A stretch of 53,142 bases of DNA from Dehalococcoidia bacterium (GTDB lineage: Bacteria; Chloroflexota; Dehalococcoidia; DSTF01; JACRBR01): positions 1-53,142 of the forward strand of contig JBBDXD010000028.1 in the NCBI GenBank assembly GCA_040902535.1, read 5' to 3'. Position 1 is the stretch's first letter. Every line of letters begins with the position of its first letter. A model generated the notes under the pieces. The model was not told where the DNA came from. It saw nothing but the letters and a program-made list of their open reading frames with translations, and did no database searches. This document shows positions 41,298-49,535 of this stretch, piece after piece. The position numbers and the translations under genes are program-made.

Positions 41298-42332
41298 CTA
41301 GTAGCTGGCGACGAGCGTTTCTTCCTCGGTCGGCAGGCTGCGCTTGATCACGTCCAGGTACTCCAGCGCCACGCCGGCGCCGATCGCGACGCAGTCGAGG
41401 GGATTTTCGGCGACCTGGCACGGGATGCCGGTCTCCTGCGTGAGCAAGATGTCCAGGTGCCGCAGCATGGCGCCGCCGCCCGTGAGCACGATCCCGCGAT
41501 CGATGACGTCCGATGCGAGTTCCGGCGGCGTCCGTTCCAGGACGCTGCGCACGACGGACACGATCGTGCCGAGCGAGTCCTGGATCGCCGCCGTGACGTC
41601 GCTCGACTGCACGGTGAGCGTCTTCGGCATGCCGCTGATCTGATCGCGCCCGCGGATCTCCATCTTCAGTTCGGTCTCGAGCGGCACGGCGGCGCCGATC
41701 GTCCACTTCATCTCCTCAGCGGTGCGCTCGCCGATGAGCAAGTTGTAACGACGCTTCACGTACGCGACGATCGCGTCATCGAGCCGGTCGCCGGCCACGC
41801 GCACGCTCTCGCTCACGACGATGCCGTACATCGAGATCACAGCCGCCTCGCATCGCCCGCCGCCGATGTCGACGACCATGTTGCCGCTGGGCGAGTTGAT
41901 CGGGATGCGCGCGCCGATCGCCGCGGCGAGCGGTTCCGGCACCAGGTGCACTGGCCGCCGCCCGCCCGCCTGCTCGGCGGCGTCGCGTACCGCGCGCTGT
42001 TCGACGCTGGTGACGCCGGCCGGAATGCACACCATCACTTCCGGCTTGACGAGGTTGAAGCGCCCGACGACTCTCTGGATGAAGTAGCGAAGCATCGCTT
42101 CGGTGATCAGGTAATCGGCGATCACGCCGTCGCGCATGGGGCGGATGACGGAGATGCTCTGGGGGACGCGCCCCATCATGTTCTGCGCCTCGCGGCCCAC
42201 GGCGACGACGGTGTTATCGCGGTTCGCCAGCGCGACGACGGACGGCTCGTTGACGACGATGCCTCTGCCCTTGACGTACACAAGGACGTTCGCGGTGCCC
42301 AGATCGACCCCAATCCGCTTCGGAAGAAGCAT
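41298..42332 (-). CDS. mreB: Rod-shape actin homologue MreB
   Basis: 344 residues from ATG 42332 (GGAG 11 nt upstream; TTG 42353 is an alternative). It forms filaments that direct lateral wall synthesis. Visible are [20 protein letters not shown] (phosphate 1), [40 protein letters not shown] (phosphate 2) and [14 protein letters not shown]. The phosphate-2 loop has Arg160-Cys161 where most MreBs have Thr-Thr. mreC/mreD/mrdA are not adjacent; murA is upstream instead. Together they imply a peptidoglycan-making, probably rod-shaped cell. Confidence 0.9.
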   Translation of the reverse strand: MLLPKRIGVDLGTANVLVYVKGRGIVVNEPSVVALANRDNTVVAVGREAQNMMGRVPQSISVIRPMRDGVIADYLITEAMLRYFIQRVVGRFNLVKPEVMVCIPAGVTSVEQRAVRDAAEQAGGRRPVHLVPEPLAAAIGARIPINSPSGNMVVDIGGGRCEAAVISMYGIVVSESVRVAGDRLDDAIVAYVKRRYNLLIGERTAEEMKWTIGAAVPLETELKMEIRGRDQISGMPKTLTVQSSDVTAAIQDSLGTIVSVVRSVLERTPPELASDVIDRGIVLTGGGAMLRHLDILLTQETGIPCQVAENPLDCVAIGAGVALEYLDVIKRSLPTEEETLVASY

Positions 42333-42417
42333 CTGCCGTGTCTCCAGTGTCAAATAACGTGGATTGGTCGCTCGCCATGCGGGCCGGCGAGCTTGCCCTC
42401 AAACCAGTGCCGGAAGC

Positions 42418-43686
42418 TTATTCGATCGCCACGCGTTCGATCGAGGCGCCCAGAGCGCCGAGTTTACCATGAAGCTCCTCGTGCGCCCTGTCGATGTGAT
42501 GGATGTCGCTGATCTCCGTCGTGCCCTCTGCGACGAGCGCGGCGAGCACGCATGCCGTCCCGGCCCGCACGTCAAGCGCCTGTACGCGCGCCGCCCGAAG
42601 CTGCGTCGGGCCGGAGATGATCGCGGTCTGGCCGGTCGCAACGACATCGGCGCCCATCTTGCGCAACTCCGACACGTACAGCAGCCGGTTGTCGAAGACG
42701 CGCTCGTGGATCGTGCTGGTGCCTCGCGCCTGCGTGAGGAACGCTGCGAGCTGCGGCTGCAGGTCCGTCGCGAGGCCGGGATAGGGCAGCGCCTGCGCAT
42801 TGACGGCGCGATACGCATCGCCGCCGCGCACCCGCATGCCGGCGTCGGTTGGCTCGACGACGGCACCCGCCTCCGTCATCTTCCAGATCAGTGCGTCGAG
42901 GTGCTCGGGCACGGCTTCTTCGAGCACAACGTCGCCACGCGTGAGCGCCGCGCCGAGCGCGAACGTGCCCGCTTCGAGCCGGTCCGGCACGATGCGGTGC
43001 TCCGTGCCGGAGAGTTCATCGACGCCTTCGATGCGGATGGTGTGCGTGCCGGCGCCGGTAATGTTCGCGCCCATCTCGTTGAGCATCGCCGCAAGGTCGG
43101 CGACCTCCGGCTCGCTGGCGGCGTTGATGATCGACGTGACGCCCTCGCTCAGGGTCGCCGCGAGCATGACGTTGAGTGTGCCCATCACGCTCGGATAGTC
43201 GAGCACGACGCGGCCGCCGCGCAGCGATTCGCCGTCGTTCACGTCGAACAGGCCGCCCTCCTGCGAGACGTTCGCGCCGAGCACGCGAAAACCCGCGAGG
43301 TGCACATCGAGCGGGCGGATGCCGATCGCGTCACCGCCGGGCGGCGGACAAGCGGCACGCCCGAAGCGCGCGAGCAGCGGGCCCATGACGAGAAAGCTCG
43401 CGCGCAGCCGGTTCGCCAGCGACGCCGGCACGTCGAACTTTGAGACGTCGGCACAGTTAATGCGCAGCGATCCCGGTGCGATGTGCTCGACGCGCGCGCC
43501 CAAATGCTCGAGGATCTCTTCCATTTGTCGCACATCGAGGATGTCAGGCACGTTGTGCAGGACGACATCGGACGCGGTGAGCAGCGCCGCCGCGAGCGCG
43601 TAGTCGCTCCCGTTCTTCGAGCCGCTGATACGGACGCTGCCTACGAGCGGCGCGCCACCGGTAATCCGGAACATGGCTTTCGGCAT
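42418..43686 (-). CDS. murA: UDP-N-acetylglucosamine 1-carboxyvinyltransferase
   Basis: 422 residues, first committed step of peptidoglycan synthesis (PEP + UDP-GlcNAc). Lys24-Asn25 in SGSKNGSDYALAAALLT, GLATDLQPQLAAFL (catalytic Asp of TDxQ) and FDNRLLYVSEL are normal. The active-site loop, usually PGGCTIGARP, reads PPGGDAIGIRP: the fosfomycin-reactive Cys is Asp119. A nearby Cys113 is not at the catalytic position. Natural C-to-D MurAs (Mycobacterium, Chlamydia) are active and fosfomycin-resistant. Start has TATCCT 7 nt upstream. Cotranscribed with mreB is likely. Confidence 0.95.
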   Translation of the reverse strand: MPKAMFRITGGAPLVGSVRISGSKNGSDYALAAALLTASDVVLHNVPDILDVRQMEEILEHLGARVEHIAPGSLRINCADVSKFDVPASLANRLRASFLVMGPLLARFGRAACPPPGGDAIGIRPLDVHLAGFRVLGANVSQEGGLFDVNDGESLRGGRVVLDYPSVMGTLNVMLAATLSEGVTSIINAASEPEVADLAAMLNEMGANITGAGTHTIRIEGVDELSGTEHRIVPDRLEAGTFALGAALTRGDVVLEEAVPEHLDALIWKMTEAGAVVEPTDAGMRVRGGDAYRAVNAQALPYPGLATDLQPQLAAFLTQARGTSTIHERVFDNRLLYVSELRKMGADVVATGQTAIISGPTQLRAARVQALDVRAGTACVLAALVAEGTTEISDIHHIDRAHEELHGKLGALGASIERVAIE

Positions 43687-43693
43687 TGGTAGC

Positions 43694-43699
43694 AGGATA
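43694..43699 (-). promoter_or_regulatory. Leaderless -10 box of murA
   Basis: TATCCT on the minus strand, 7-nt spacer to ATG 43686. Confidence 0.5.
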
Positions 43700-43796
43700 G
43701 CGTGTCAGAGTCGCTCGATGTGTGTCGGATCCCATCCTTGGCGCACCGCACGCGGCCCGAACATGTGAGCGCCGGCGGCGCACCGCTTCGGGGTGG

Positions 43797-45022
43797 CTAC
43801 GCCAGGATCTTCTCGATCGTCTCGTCCGTGAACGCGAACTCCGGCACGGCGTACGGGCCGATGATGGCGGCGAGCTGGGTGAGCTGCAACGTCGGATCGG
43901 CGCGCATGCGCTCGCCGATGCGGCGGCGGCGCGCTTCCGCCTCCGGGCCGAACTCGTTGAGGATCCGCGAACTCAGCGCCGCCGAAATGCGCAGTCGTCG
44001 CATGCGCTCGGCTCGTTCGGCCGCGTATTCGCTGAACAACTCCGGTCGCCAGTCACCGTTCGCCAGCAACGCTTCACTGACGATACGCACATCGGTCATC
44101 GTGATGGATAACCCCTGTCCGATGATCGGGTCGTTGTAGCCTGCCGCATCGCCACGAGCACGACGCCTTCGCCGTATGGCACATCCGTCCACGCATCCTC
44201 GTTGGGATACGAGTTGCACGGCCCCGCTGGCGTAGCGTTCGCGATGTGCTCGCTGCCGGGGAGCGAGGCGAGACGAAACGCATCGAGGAAGGCTCGCTGG
44301 CCGTCCTCGCCGGCGAAGCGTTGCGTGTGCTGCTTCGAATAGCCCAGGTAGAGCCGCGCGCGGCCCTTGCCCTGCGGGAACACCAGGTAATGCACGTCGT
44401 TCTCGGCGCCGATCACCTGCAACGTCTCGTCGAAACCGGCGCAGCCTTCGATGAGCATGCCACCGAACATGTGGTGCGTCGGATCTTTGTGCAGCTTGAT
44501 GCCCGCGGCGCGCCGGACGATCGATCCGCGACCGTCGGCGCCGATGATGATCCGCGCTCGCGCTGTGTGCGCCGTGCCGTCGTGCGTGTACGCGACGGCC
44601 GGTTGCGCGCCGGTTGTCACCGCGATCTCCGGCACGTCGACGAGGAACGTCGCGCCGGCGGCACGAGCGGCATCCTGCAGCGTGGCGCACATGGCGGGGT
44701 GGCCCATGCACAAGGCGCCCGGCACGTCCGCCACGAGCGTCAGCGGAAGCGACTCGACAGCTTCCGGGTCGAGCGTGTCGCCGTAGGTGCGGTGTTGCGT
44801 GACGTGATGACCGCCCGCGGCCATCAGCGTGTCGTACAGTCCGAGCTTCTTGACTTCGACGACGCCCCAGGGCGCGATCCACTCGCCGCGCACGCGGTCG
44901 CGGTAGACGCGCACCTTCTCCAGCACGAGCACGGAGCGGCCGGCGCGAGCGAGCACCGTGGCCATGGCGCCACCGCCGATCCCGCCGCCGACGATGATCG
45001 CGTCGTAGCTGTCCGTCATCAT
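43797..45022 (-). pseudogene. FAD-dependent monooxygenase/geranylgeranyl-reductase-like, broken by one-base deletion
   Basis: From ATG 45022 (GGAG upstream) the protein reads YDAIIVGGGIGGGAMATVLA (FAD Rossmann), LEKVRVYRDRVRGEWIAP, IIIGADGRGSIVRRAAG (DG motif) and up to YGEGVVLV, where the frame breaks near 44152. The shifted frame continues GDAAGYNDPIIGQGLSITM, the second FAD motif of PHBH-fold enzymes, and runs to 43797. One extra G in the GTGGGC context would restore a 408-residue protein. A homopolymer-like GGG to GG loss suggests sequencing error rather than decay. Confidence 0.85.
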
Positions 45023-45032
45023 CCCACTCCGA

Positions 45033-45512
45033 TCAGAATGCGTCCGTCGCCGTACCGGCCTGCCCTGGCGCCTCTTCGACGCCAATGGTGATCGAGGTCA
45101 GGTTCGCTGCGCCCTTCGCGGCAAGGTCGGACTTGAGCCGCAGGATAAACCACTCGGCGAGCCGCTCGGCGGTCGTGTTGTCGATCGGCAACGCCACGAC
45201 GTCGCTCTTCGGAAAGACGAAGCCGCGCTCCAGGAATCGCACCTTCCAGTTGCTCATGCCCTCGTCGATCTCGAGCACCGCGCTGTCGCGCTGCAGGAGG
45301 AACTTATGGTCCAACTCGTCGCACAGCGCCTTGCCGAGCGACTTCAACAATGAGAAGTCGACGACCCACGCATCATCCGTGAGCGTGCCGGTAACATCGA
45401 TCGTGATCGCGTAGTTGTGGCCGTGCAGGGGCTCGCACTGACCGCCGAACGTCGCGAAGTGCGCGGCGGCGAACTTCAGCTTGTTGCGCTCGACCCGGAC
45501 GCGGTACTCCAC
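45033..45512 (-). CDS. 6-pyruvoyl-tetrahydropterin synthase / QueD-family protein (PTPS-I/III type)
   Basis: 159 residues. Zinc ligands His18 (AAAHFATF), His30 and His32 (LHGHNY). The active-site stretch GGQCEPLHGHNY carries Cys26 (QueD/PTPS-I catalytic position, C-x3-HGH) and Glu27 (the PTPS-III position, E-x2-HGH). Enzymes with Glu cleave dihydroneopterin triphosphate to 6-hydroxymethyl-dihydropterin and replace FolB; those with both motifs are dual-function. WVVDFSLLKSLGK and a C-terminal IGVEEAP complete the fold. folK and folP are 600-2,000 bases away on the same strand and no folB is seen. GTG start 45512. Confidence 0.88.
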   Translation of the reverse strand: MEYRVRVERNKLKFAAAHFATFGGQCEPLHGHNYAITIDVTGTLTDDAWVVDFSLLKSLGKALCDELDHKFLLQRDSAVLEIDEGMSNWKVRFLERGFVFPKSDVVALPIDNTTAERLAEWFILRLKSDLAAKGAANLTSITIGVEEAPGQAGTATDAF

Positions 45513-45524
45513 TGATGCTCTCCG

Positions 45525-45716
45525 TCAGTCGGCGTAGCGGTAGTCGTTCCAGCCGCCCTGGCTCGTGGGCGCGGGCACCCTGGCGCCGCAGATGCAGGGG
45601 AACTCGCCGATGCGGACGTACATCGGAAAGTTGCCCTCGTAGTGGCGTCCGCAGGCGGAGCAGTCCGCCTGGTAGAGCTTTACGTGTGGCTCGTTGACCT
45701 TCTTTTTGGGAGGCAT
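45525..45716 (-). CDS. Small zinc-ribbon protein
   Basis: 63 residues with two Cys pairs: CSACGRHYE and CICGARVP, a rubredoxin/zinc-ribbon knuckle layout, preceded by a Lys/Pro-rich start (MPPKKKVNEPHV). Located 13 bases upstream of the PTPS gene and probably on the same mRNA. Function unknown; small zinc ribbons near pterin genes are not diagnostic. Confidence 0.7.
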   Translation of the reverse strand: MPPKKKVNEPHVKLYQADCSACGRHYEGNFPMYVRIGEFPCICGARVPAPTSQGGWNDYRYAD

Positions 45717-45724
45717 GGCTCAGA

Positions 45725-45988
45725 TCAAGGAGGCGTCAGGAACAGGTAATAACGGTCCTCGCGCTCGACGATGATCGGCTTCTTGCCGGCGCTCCGCGCC
45801 GCGCGAATATCGGCGGGGAGGAAGGCCCCGTACCCGAGCACCGGCGCGCTGCGCTGAAACGCGTATTCGTCGTTGGCCACCTTGATGCGCGTTGGCAGAA
45901 ACTCGGCGTCATAGAGGTCGATGTACGGTATCCACACGTCGTGCTCAATCTCGAGTGTGCCGAGCTGAATGGGGTCGATTTGCAACAT
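45725..45988 (-). CDS. 87-residue protein of unknown function
   Basis: From ATG 45988 with GGAGG two bases upstream. Beta-rich start (LGTLEIEHDVWIPYIDLYDA, RIKVANDEYAF) and C-terminal IIVEREDRYYLFLTPP; no cysteines or membrane helix. Lies upstream of the zinc-ribbon and PTPS genes on the same strand, spacing 8 bases to the next. I do not recognise it. The frame continues open to 46030 but the better start is 45988. Confidence 0.65.
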   Translation of the reverse strand: MLQIDPIQLGTLEIEHDVWIPYIDLYDAEFLPTRIKVANDEYAFQRSAPVLGYGAFLPADIRAARSAGKKPIIVEREDRYYLFLTPP

Positions 45989-46052
45989 AGCCTCCGCCCG
46001 CCTCCGAAAGCGCGCATCATTGCATCGCATGGGCGTCCGTGCGTCAACTGAA

Positions 46053-46080
46053 GCGGTCAGCGGTCAGCCGTCAGCGGTCA
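46053..46080. repeat. Heptanucleotide array, GCGGTCA type (4 units)
   Basis: GCGGTCA, GCGGTCA, GCCGTCA, GCGGTCA; same unit and order as 12054-12088, 34 kb away. The last codons of folK lie 12 bases beyond. Confidence 0.9.
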
Positions 46081-46092
46081 ATGACAGCGACG

Positions 46093-46602
46093 TCAACCTT
46101 GCCACCATTCCGATGGCGACGAGACGTGCTCGAGACCGTCATAGTCCACCTGCTCGGCCAGTTCGCCGATCGGGCGTCGCTCGCGCGGATGCTCCACATC
46201 GGGCGCCAGCTCAGCCAGCGGCACCAACACGAAGTTCCGGTCGAGCAGACGCGGATGCGGCACGACCAGTTCGCCGGAGTCGATGACCTGGTCGTCGTAG
46301 AGCAGGATGTCGATGTCGATCGGGCGTGGCGACCAGCGCTCGGCGGGCCGCCGCCCGATCGCGTGCTCGACGGACTTCGCGTGCGCCAGCAACTCGTGCG
46401 GCGACAGGGACGTTTCGACCTCGCAAGCGGCGTTGAGGTAGTCGGGGCCGGGCGGCGCGCCTTCCAGCACGACAGCGTCGGAGCGGTAGAGCGACGACAC
46501 GCCAACGACGCGGCACGCCGGAGCCAGCCACCCTAGCGCGAGTCGCAGATTCTCCTTACGGTTGCCGACGTTCGCGCCGAGACCGAGGAACACGCGCGCC
46601 AT
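46093..46602 (-). CDS. folK: 6-hydroxymethyl-dihydropterin pyrophosphokinase
   Basis: 169 residues from ATG 46602, which overlaps the folP TGA by one base. FolK signatures: FLGLGANVGNRKENLRLAL, SSLYRSDAVVLEGAPPGPDY, NAACEVETSLSPHELLAHAK, and the catalytic RPIDIDILLYDDQ and VPHPRLLDRNFVLVPLAELA. It activates 6-hydroxymethyl-dihydropterin for condensation with pABA by FolP, encoded directly upstream. The extension to 46623 is not used. Confidence 0.95.
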   Translation of the reverse strand: MARVFLGLGANVGNRKENLRLALGWLAPACRVVGVSSLYRSDAVVLEGAPPGPDYLNAACEVETSLSPHELLAHAKSVEHAIGRRPAERWSPRPIDIDILLYDDQVIDSGELVVPHPRLLDRNFVLVPLAELAPDVEHPRERRPIGELAEQVDYDGLEHVSSPSEWWQG

Positions 46603-47480
46603 CAGGCATCCCCCTCGCGCCATCCGCGCACGATCGCATCGGCGACGAGGGCGACGTGCTTCATCTCGTGTACGTCGTGTACGCGCACCAGATCGGCGCC
46701 GCCCGCGATCGACAGCGCGACGCTGGCGGCGGTGCCAAACGCACGACGTTCCACCGGCGCGCCGCCGAGCACGGCGCCGAGCGTCGACTTGCGCGACGTG
46801 CCGATGAGCAGCGGCAGGCCGAGCACGTCCAGTTCGCGCAGCCGACGCAGCATCTCGATGTTGTGCTCCGCATTCCAGCCGAACCCGAACCCCGGATCGA
46901 CGATCAACCGCTCGCGCGGCAACCCCGCCTCGTCCGCGATGCGCATGGACTCGCGCAACCCGTCGAGGACAGCCTGCAACACGTCGGACGCCTTACGGCC
47001 GCGCTGATTGTGCATCGCTATGGCGGGGATGCCCGCATCCGCCGCGATCCGCGCAATCTCCGGGTCGCGGCGAAAGCCCCAGATGTCGTTGAGCATGTGC
47101 GCACCGGCATCGATCGCGGCGCGCGCGACCTGCGGCTTGTAAGTATCGACGCTGATCGGCGTATCGGGCAGATCGCGATGGATGCGTTCGATCACCGGCA
47201 CGACGCGCGCGATCTCTTCGTCCGCGGTGATCTCATCGAACCCGGCGTCCGTCTTGTTCGCGCCCGGGCGCGTCGACTGGCCGCCGACATCGAGGATATC
47301 GGCGCCTTCTTCCACCATGCGGCGCGCGAGCGCGACCGCCGCATCGACGTCGGCGAGGCCATCACCGGAGAACGAGTCCGGCGACGTGTTGATGACGCCC
47401 ATGATGTACGTGCGATCGCCCCATCGGAGCTCGACTGGCCCGATGCGCATGATAGAAGAGATGTAGGTGCGACTGCTCAC
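46602..47480 (-). CDS. folP: Dihydropteroate synthase
   Basis: 292 residues, DHPS TIM barrel. YIMGVINTSPDSFSGDG, EGADILDVGGQSTRPGANKT, ISVDTYKPQVARAAIDAGA, MLNDIWGFRRDPEIARIA and LIVDPGFGFGWNAEHNIEML are the conserved pterin and pABA-site stretches; TSRKSTLGAVLGG is the phosphate-binding loop (loop 7). Starts at GTG 47480 or ATG 47450. A one-base overlap with folK makes the two a coupled pair. Target enzyme of sulfonamides. Confidence 0.95.
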   Translation of the reverse strand: MSSRTYISSIMRIGPVELRWGDRTYIMGVINTSPDSFSGDGLADVDAAVALARRMVEEGADILDVGGQSTRPGANKTDAGFDEITADEEIARVVPVIERIHRDLPDTPISVDTYKPQVARAAIDAGAHMLNDIWGFRRDPEIARIAADAGIPAIAMHNQRGRKASDVLQAVLDGLRESMRIADEAGLPRERLIVDPGFGFGWNAEHNIEMLRRLRELDVLGLPLLIGTSRKSTLGAVLGGAPVERRAFGTAASVALSIAGGADLVRVHDVHEMKHVALVADAIVRGWREGDA

Positions 47481-47489
47481 GGCGTCATG

Positions 47490-49388
47490 CTACCGCGCGG
47501 CGTCTTCGACCTCGATCCATTGCGCGTACAGCTTGTCGAGGCGCGCCTTGTGCTGCTCCAGCCTGGTCGCTGAGCGCGTGCCCTCCTTGTGGTCCCCGCG
47601 CGTGAAGGCATCGGCGACCTGGCGCTCCAGGTCGTGGCGTCCGCGCTCCATCGCCTCGATGCGCTGGCGCAGTTCGGCCTGCTGCGGCGTCTCGCGGCGC
47701 ACGGCGTCGTCTCTCGGTGCGCGCTCGCGTTCGCGGCGGCGGGTGGCGATGCGGCCGCGGCTCGCAGGCAGTGTCTGCGGGTGGCGCTCCTGCCAGTACT
47801 CAGAGAAGTTGCCCTCGTACGACTCGAAGCCGCCATCTCGCACTTCGATCACGCGGCCGACGATCTTGTCCAGGAAGTAGCGATCGTGCGACACGACGAG
47901 CAGAGTGCCATTGAAGTTCGCCAGCGCTTCCTCGATCGCCTCGCACGCAGGAATATCGAGGTGATTCGTGGGCTCGTCGAGGACAAGAAAGTCGGGCTGC
48001 AGCGTCATGAGCTTCGCGAGCTGCAGCCGGTTGCGTTCGCCGCCCGAGAGATCGCCGACGCGCTTCGCCAGATCCTTCGTGCGGAAGAGGAACTGCGAAA
48101 GCACGCCAAAAGCGCGGTCGCGCGTGATCGCGCCGGTCGAGATCAGCTCTTCGAGGACGGTGCGGTTGTCGTCCAGCACTTCCTGCTGCTGCGCGCAGTA
48201 GCCGACGCGCAGGCTCGGCCCGACGCGGATCGTCGCATCGTCCCATGCGCCGTACTCGACCAGATCGCGGACGAACGTTGTCTTGCCGCAGCCGTTGGGC
48301 CCGACGAGCGCCACGCGTTCGCCAACTGCCACATCGAGCGACGCATTGTCGAAGAGCGCGCGTTCGCCGAACGCCTTCGCGTAACGGCGTACCTGCAGCG
48401 CGACATCGGCGCGCGTGGCCTCGGCCGTGAACGCGACGTTGATCGCGGACATCTCCGCCGCCGGCTTCTCGACTGCGTCTTCGCGCTCGCGTTCGAGCAG
48501 CGATCGGCGGGCGCGGAGCCGCCGGCCCCACTTGGGATCGCCGGTGCGGCGCGCGAATTCCTCGAAGCGCTTCACCTGCTCCTCGAGCTGCGCGAGCCGC
48601 TTCTGGTTGACGACGTAATCCGCCTGCTGCGCGATCTTCTCGCGCAGGACGGCGGCGCGATATGCCGAGTAGTTGCCGGCGTAGGTCTTCACTTCGCCGT
48701 TCTCGAGATGCAGGATCGTGCTCGCGGCGCGGTCGAGCAGATAGCGGTTGTGCGAGACGATGAGCACGGCGCCGCGGAAGCCGCGCAGGAACCCTTCGAG
48801 CCAGGCGATGCCCGCGAAGTCCAGGTGGTTGCCCGGCTCATCGAGCAGCAGGATGTCCGGGTCGCCGAGCAGCGCCTGCGCGAGCGACAGCACGTTGCGC
48901 TCGCCGCCGGAGAGCGCAGCCACGCGGTGGTCCCGGCGGCCCGCCAACCCCAGTGCGTCGAGCATCTCGACGGCGCGCTGTTCGAGCAGGTCGCCGCCCG
49001 TGCGCTCGTAGTCCTCACGCGCGCGCTCGTACGCGTCGGATGCGGACGTCACGCCGTCGCCGGCCGCGCTCGCCAGCAGGCCCTCGTGGCGACGTAGCTC
49101 CTCGCGGGCGCGCATATTGTCGGCGAGCACAATTTCCTGCACCGTTTGCGATTCGTCGAAGGCGACGTGCTGCGGCACGTAGCCGGTGCGCAGATGGGGT
49201 CCGCGCGTGATTCGGCCCGCATCGGGCGAGGCTTCGCCGGTGAGGAGGCGCAGTATGGACGTCTTGCCGGCGCCGTTCGGCCCGATAAGCCCGCACTTCG
49301 ACCCGGCGAGCACGCGGAACGTGACGTCGCGCAGCACCGGCCCGTGACCGTAGCCGAGGCTCACGTTCTGGAGGCGGATCAGTTCCAT
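47490..49388 (-). CDS. ABC-F family ATPase (translation/ribosome-protection type)
   Basis: 632 residues from ATG 49388; the frame to 49892 is spurious. Two nucleotide-binding domains: Walker A GPNGAGKTS and GPNGCGKTT, signature LSGGERN twice, Walker B LLLDEPGNHLD and LVLDEPTNHLD, joined by the charged linker typical of ABC-F proteins (REKIAQQADYVVNQ, EEQVKRFEEFARRT) and followed by a helical C-terminal extension. No membrane domain. Members act on the ribosome E site or give antibiotic resistance. TACCAT lies 6 nt before the ATG. A heptamer array is found upstream. Confidence 0.93.
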   Translation of the reverse strand: MELIRLQNVSLGYGHGPVLRDVTFRVLAGSKCGLIGPNGAGKTSILRLLTGEASPDAGRITRGPHLRTGYVPQHVAFDESQTVQEIVLADNMRAREELRRHEGLLASAAGDGVTSASDAYERAREDYERTGGDLLEQRAVEMLDALGLAGRRDHRVAALSGGERNVLSLAQALLGDPDILLLDEPGNHLDFAGIAWLEGFLRGFRGAVLIVSHNRYLLDRAASTILHLENGEVKTYAGNYSAYRAAVLREKIAQQADYVVNQKRLAQLEEQVKRFEEFARRTGDPKWGRRLRARRSLLEREREDAVEKPAAEMSAINVAFTAEATRADVALQVRRYAKAFGERALFDNASLDVAVGERVALVGPNGCGKTTFVRDLVEYGAWDDATIRVGPSLRVGYCAQQQEVLDDNRTVLEELISTGAITRDRAFGVLSQFLFRTKDLAKRVGDLSGGERNRLQLAKLMTLQPDFLVLDEPTNHLDIPACEAIEEALANFNGTLLVVSHDRYFLDKIVGRVIEVRDGGFESYEGNFSEYWQERHPQTLPASRGRIATRRRERERAPRDDAVRRETPQQAELRQRIEAMERGRHDLERQVADAFTRGDHKEGTRSATRLEQHKARLDKLYAQWIEVEDAAR

Positions 49389-49394
49389 GCGGGG

Positions 49395-49400
49395 ATGGTA
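49395..49400 (-). promoter_or_regulatory. Leaderless -10 box of ABC-F gene
   Basis: TACCAT on the minus strand, 6-nt spacer to ATG 49388. Confidence 0.5.
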
Positions 49401-49425
49401 GCGAGTGTGGCGACCGGATGCCGGA

Positions 49426-49460
49426 AACTGGAGGCTGGAAGTTGGAGGCTGGAGAGCGGA
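49426..49460. repeat. Heptanucleotide array, GGCTGGA type (5 units)
   Basis: AACTGGA, GGCTGGA, AGTTGGA, GGCTGGA, GAGCGGA, between the divergent ABC-F and hydrolase-cyclase genes. Confidence 0.88.
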
Positions 49461-49523
49461 GGCAATCAGCAGAGGAGCAGACGATCCGGGTCGGGTAGAT
49501 AGCCAGCGTTTCCAGTGCTGATC

Positions 49524-49529
49524 TAAGCT
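49524..49529 (+). promoter_or_regulatory. Leaderless -10 box
   Basis: TAAGCT, 6-nt spacer to ATG 49536; no ribosome site. Confidence 0.55.
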
Positions 49530-49535
49530 TCGCTC

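Noticed and set aside
41290-41306. Hairpin AGCTAC/GTAGCT between convergent genes as terminator
   Set aside because: Only six base pairs and overlapping the mreB stop; no T-tract on either strand.
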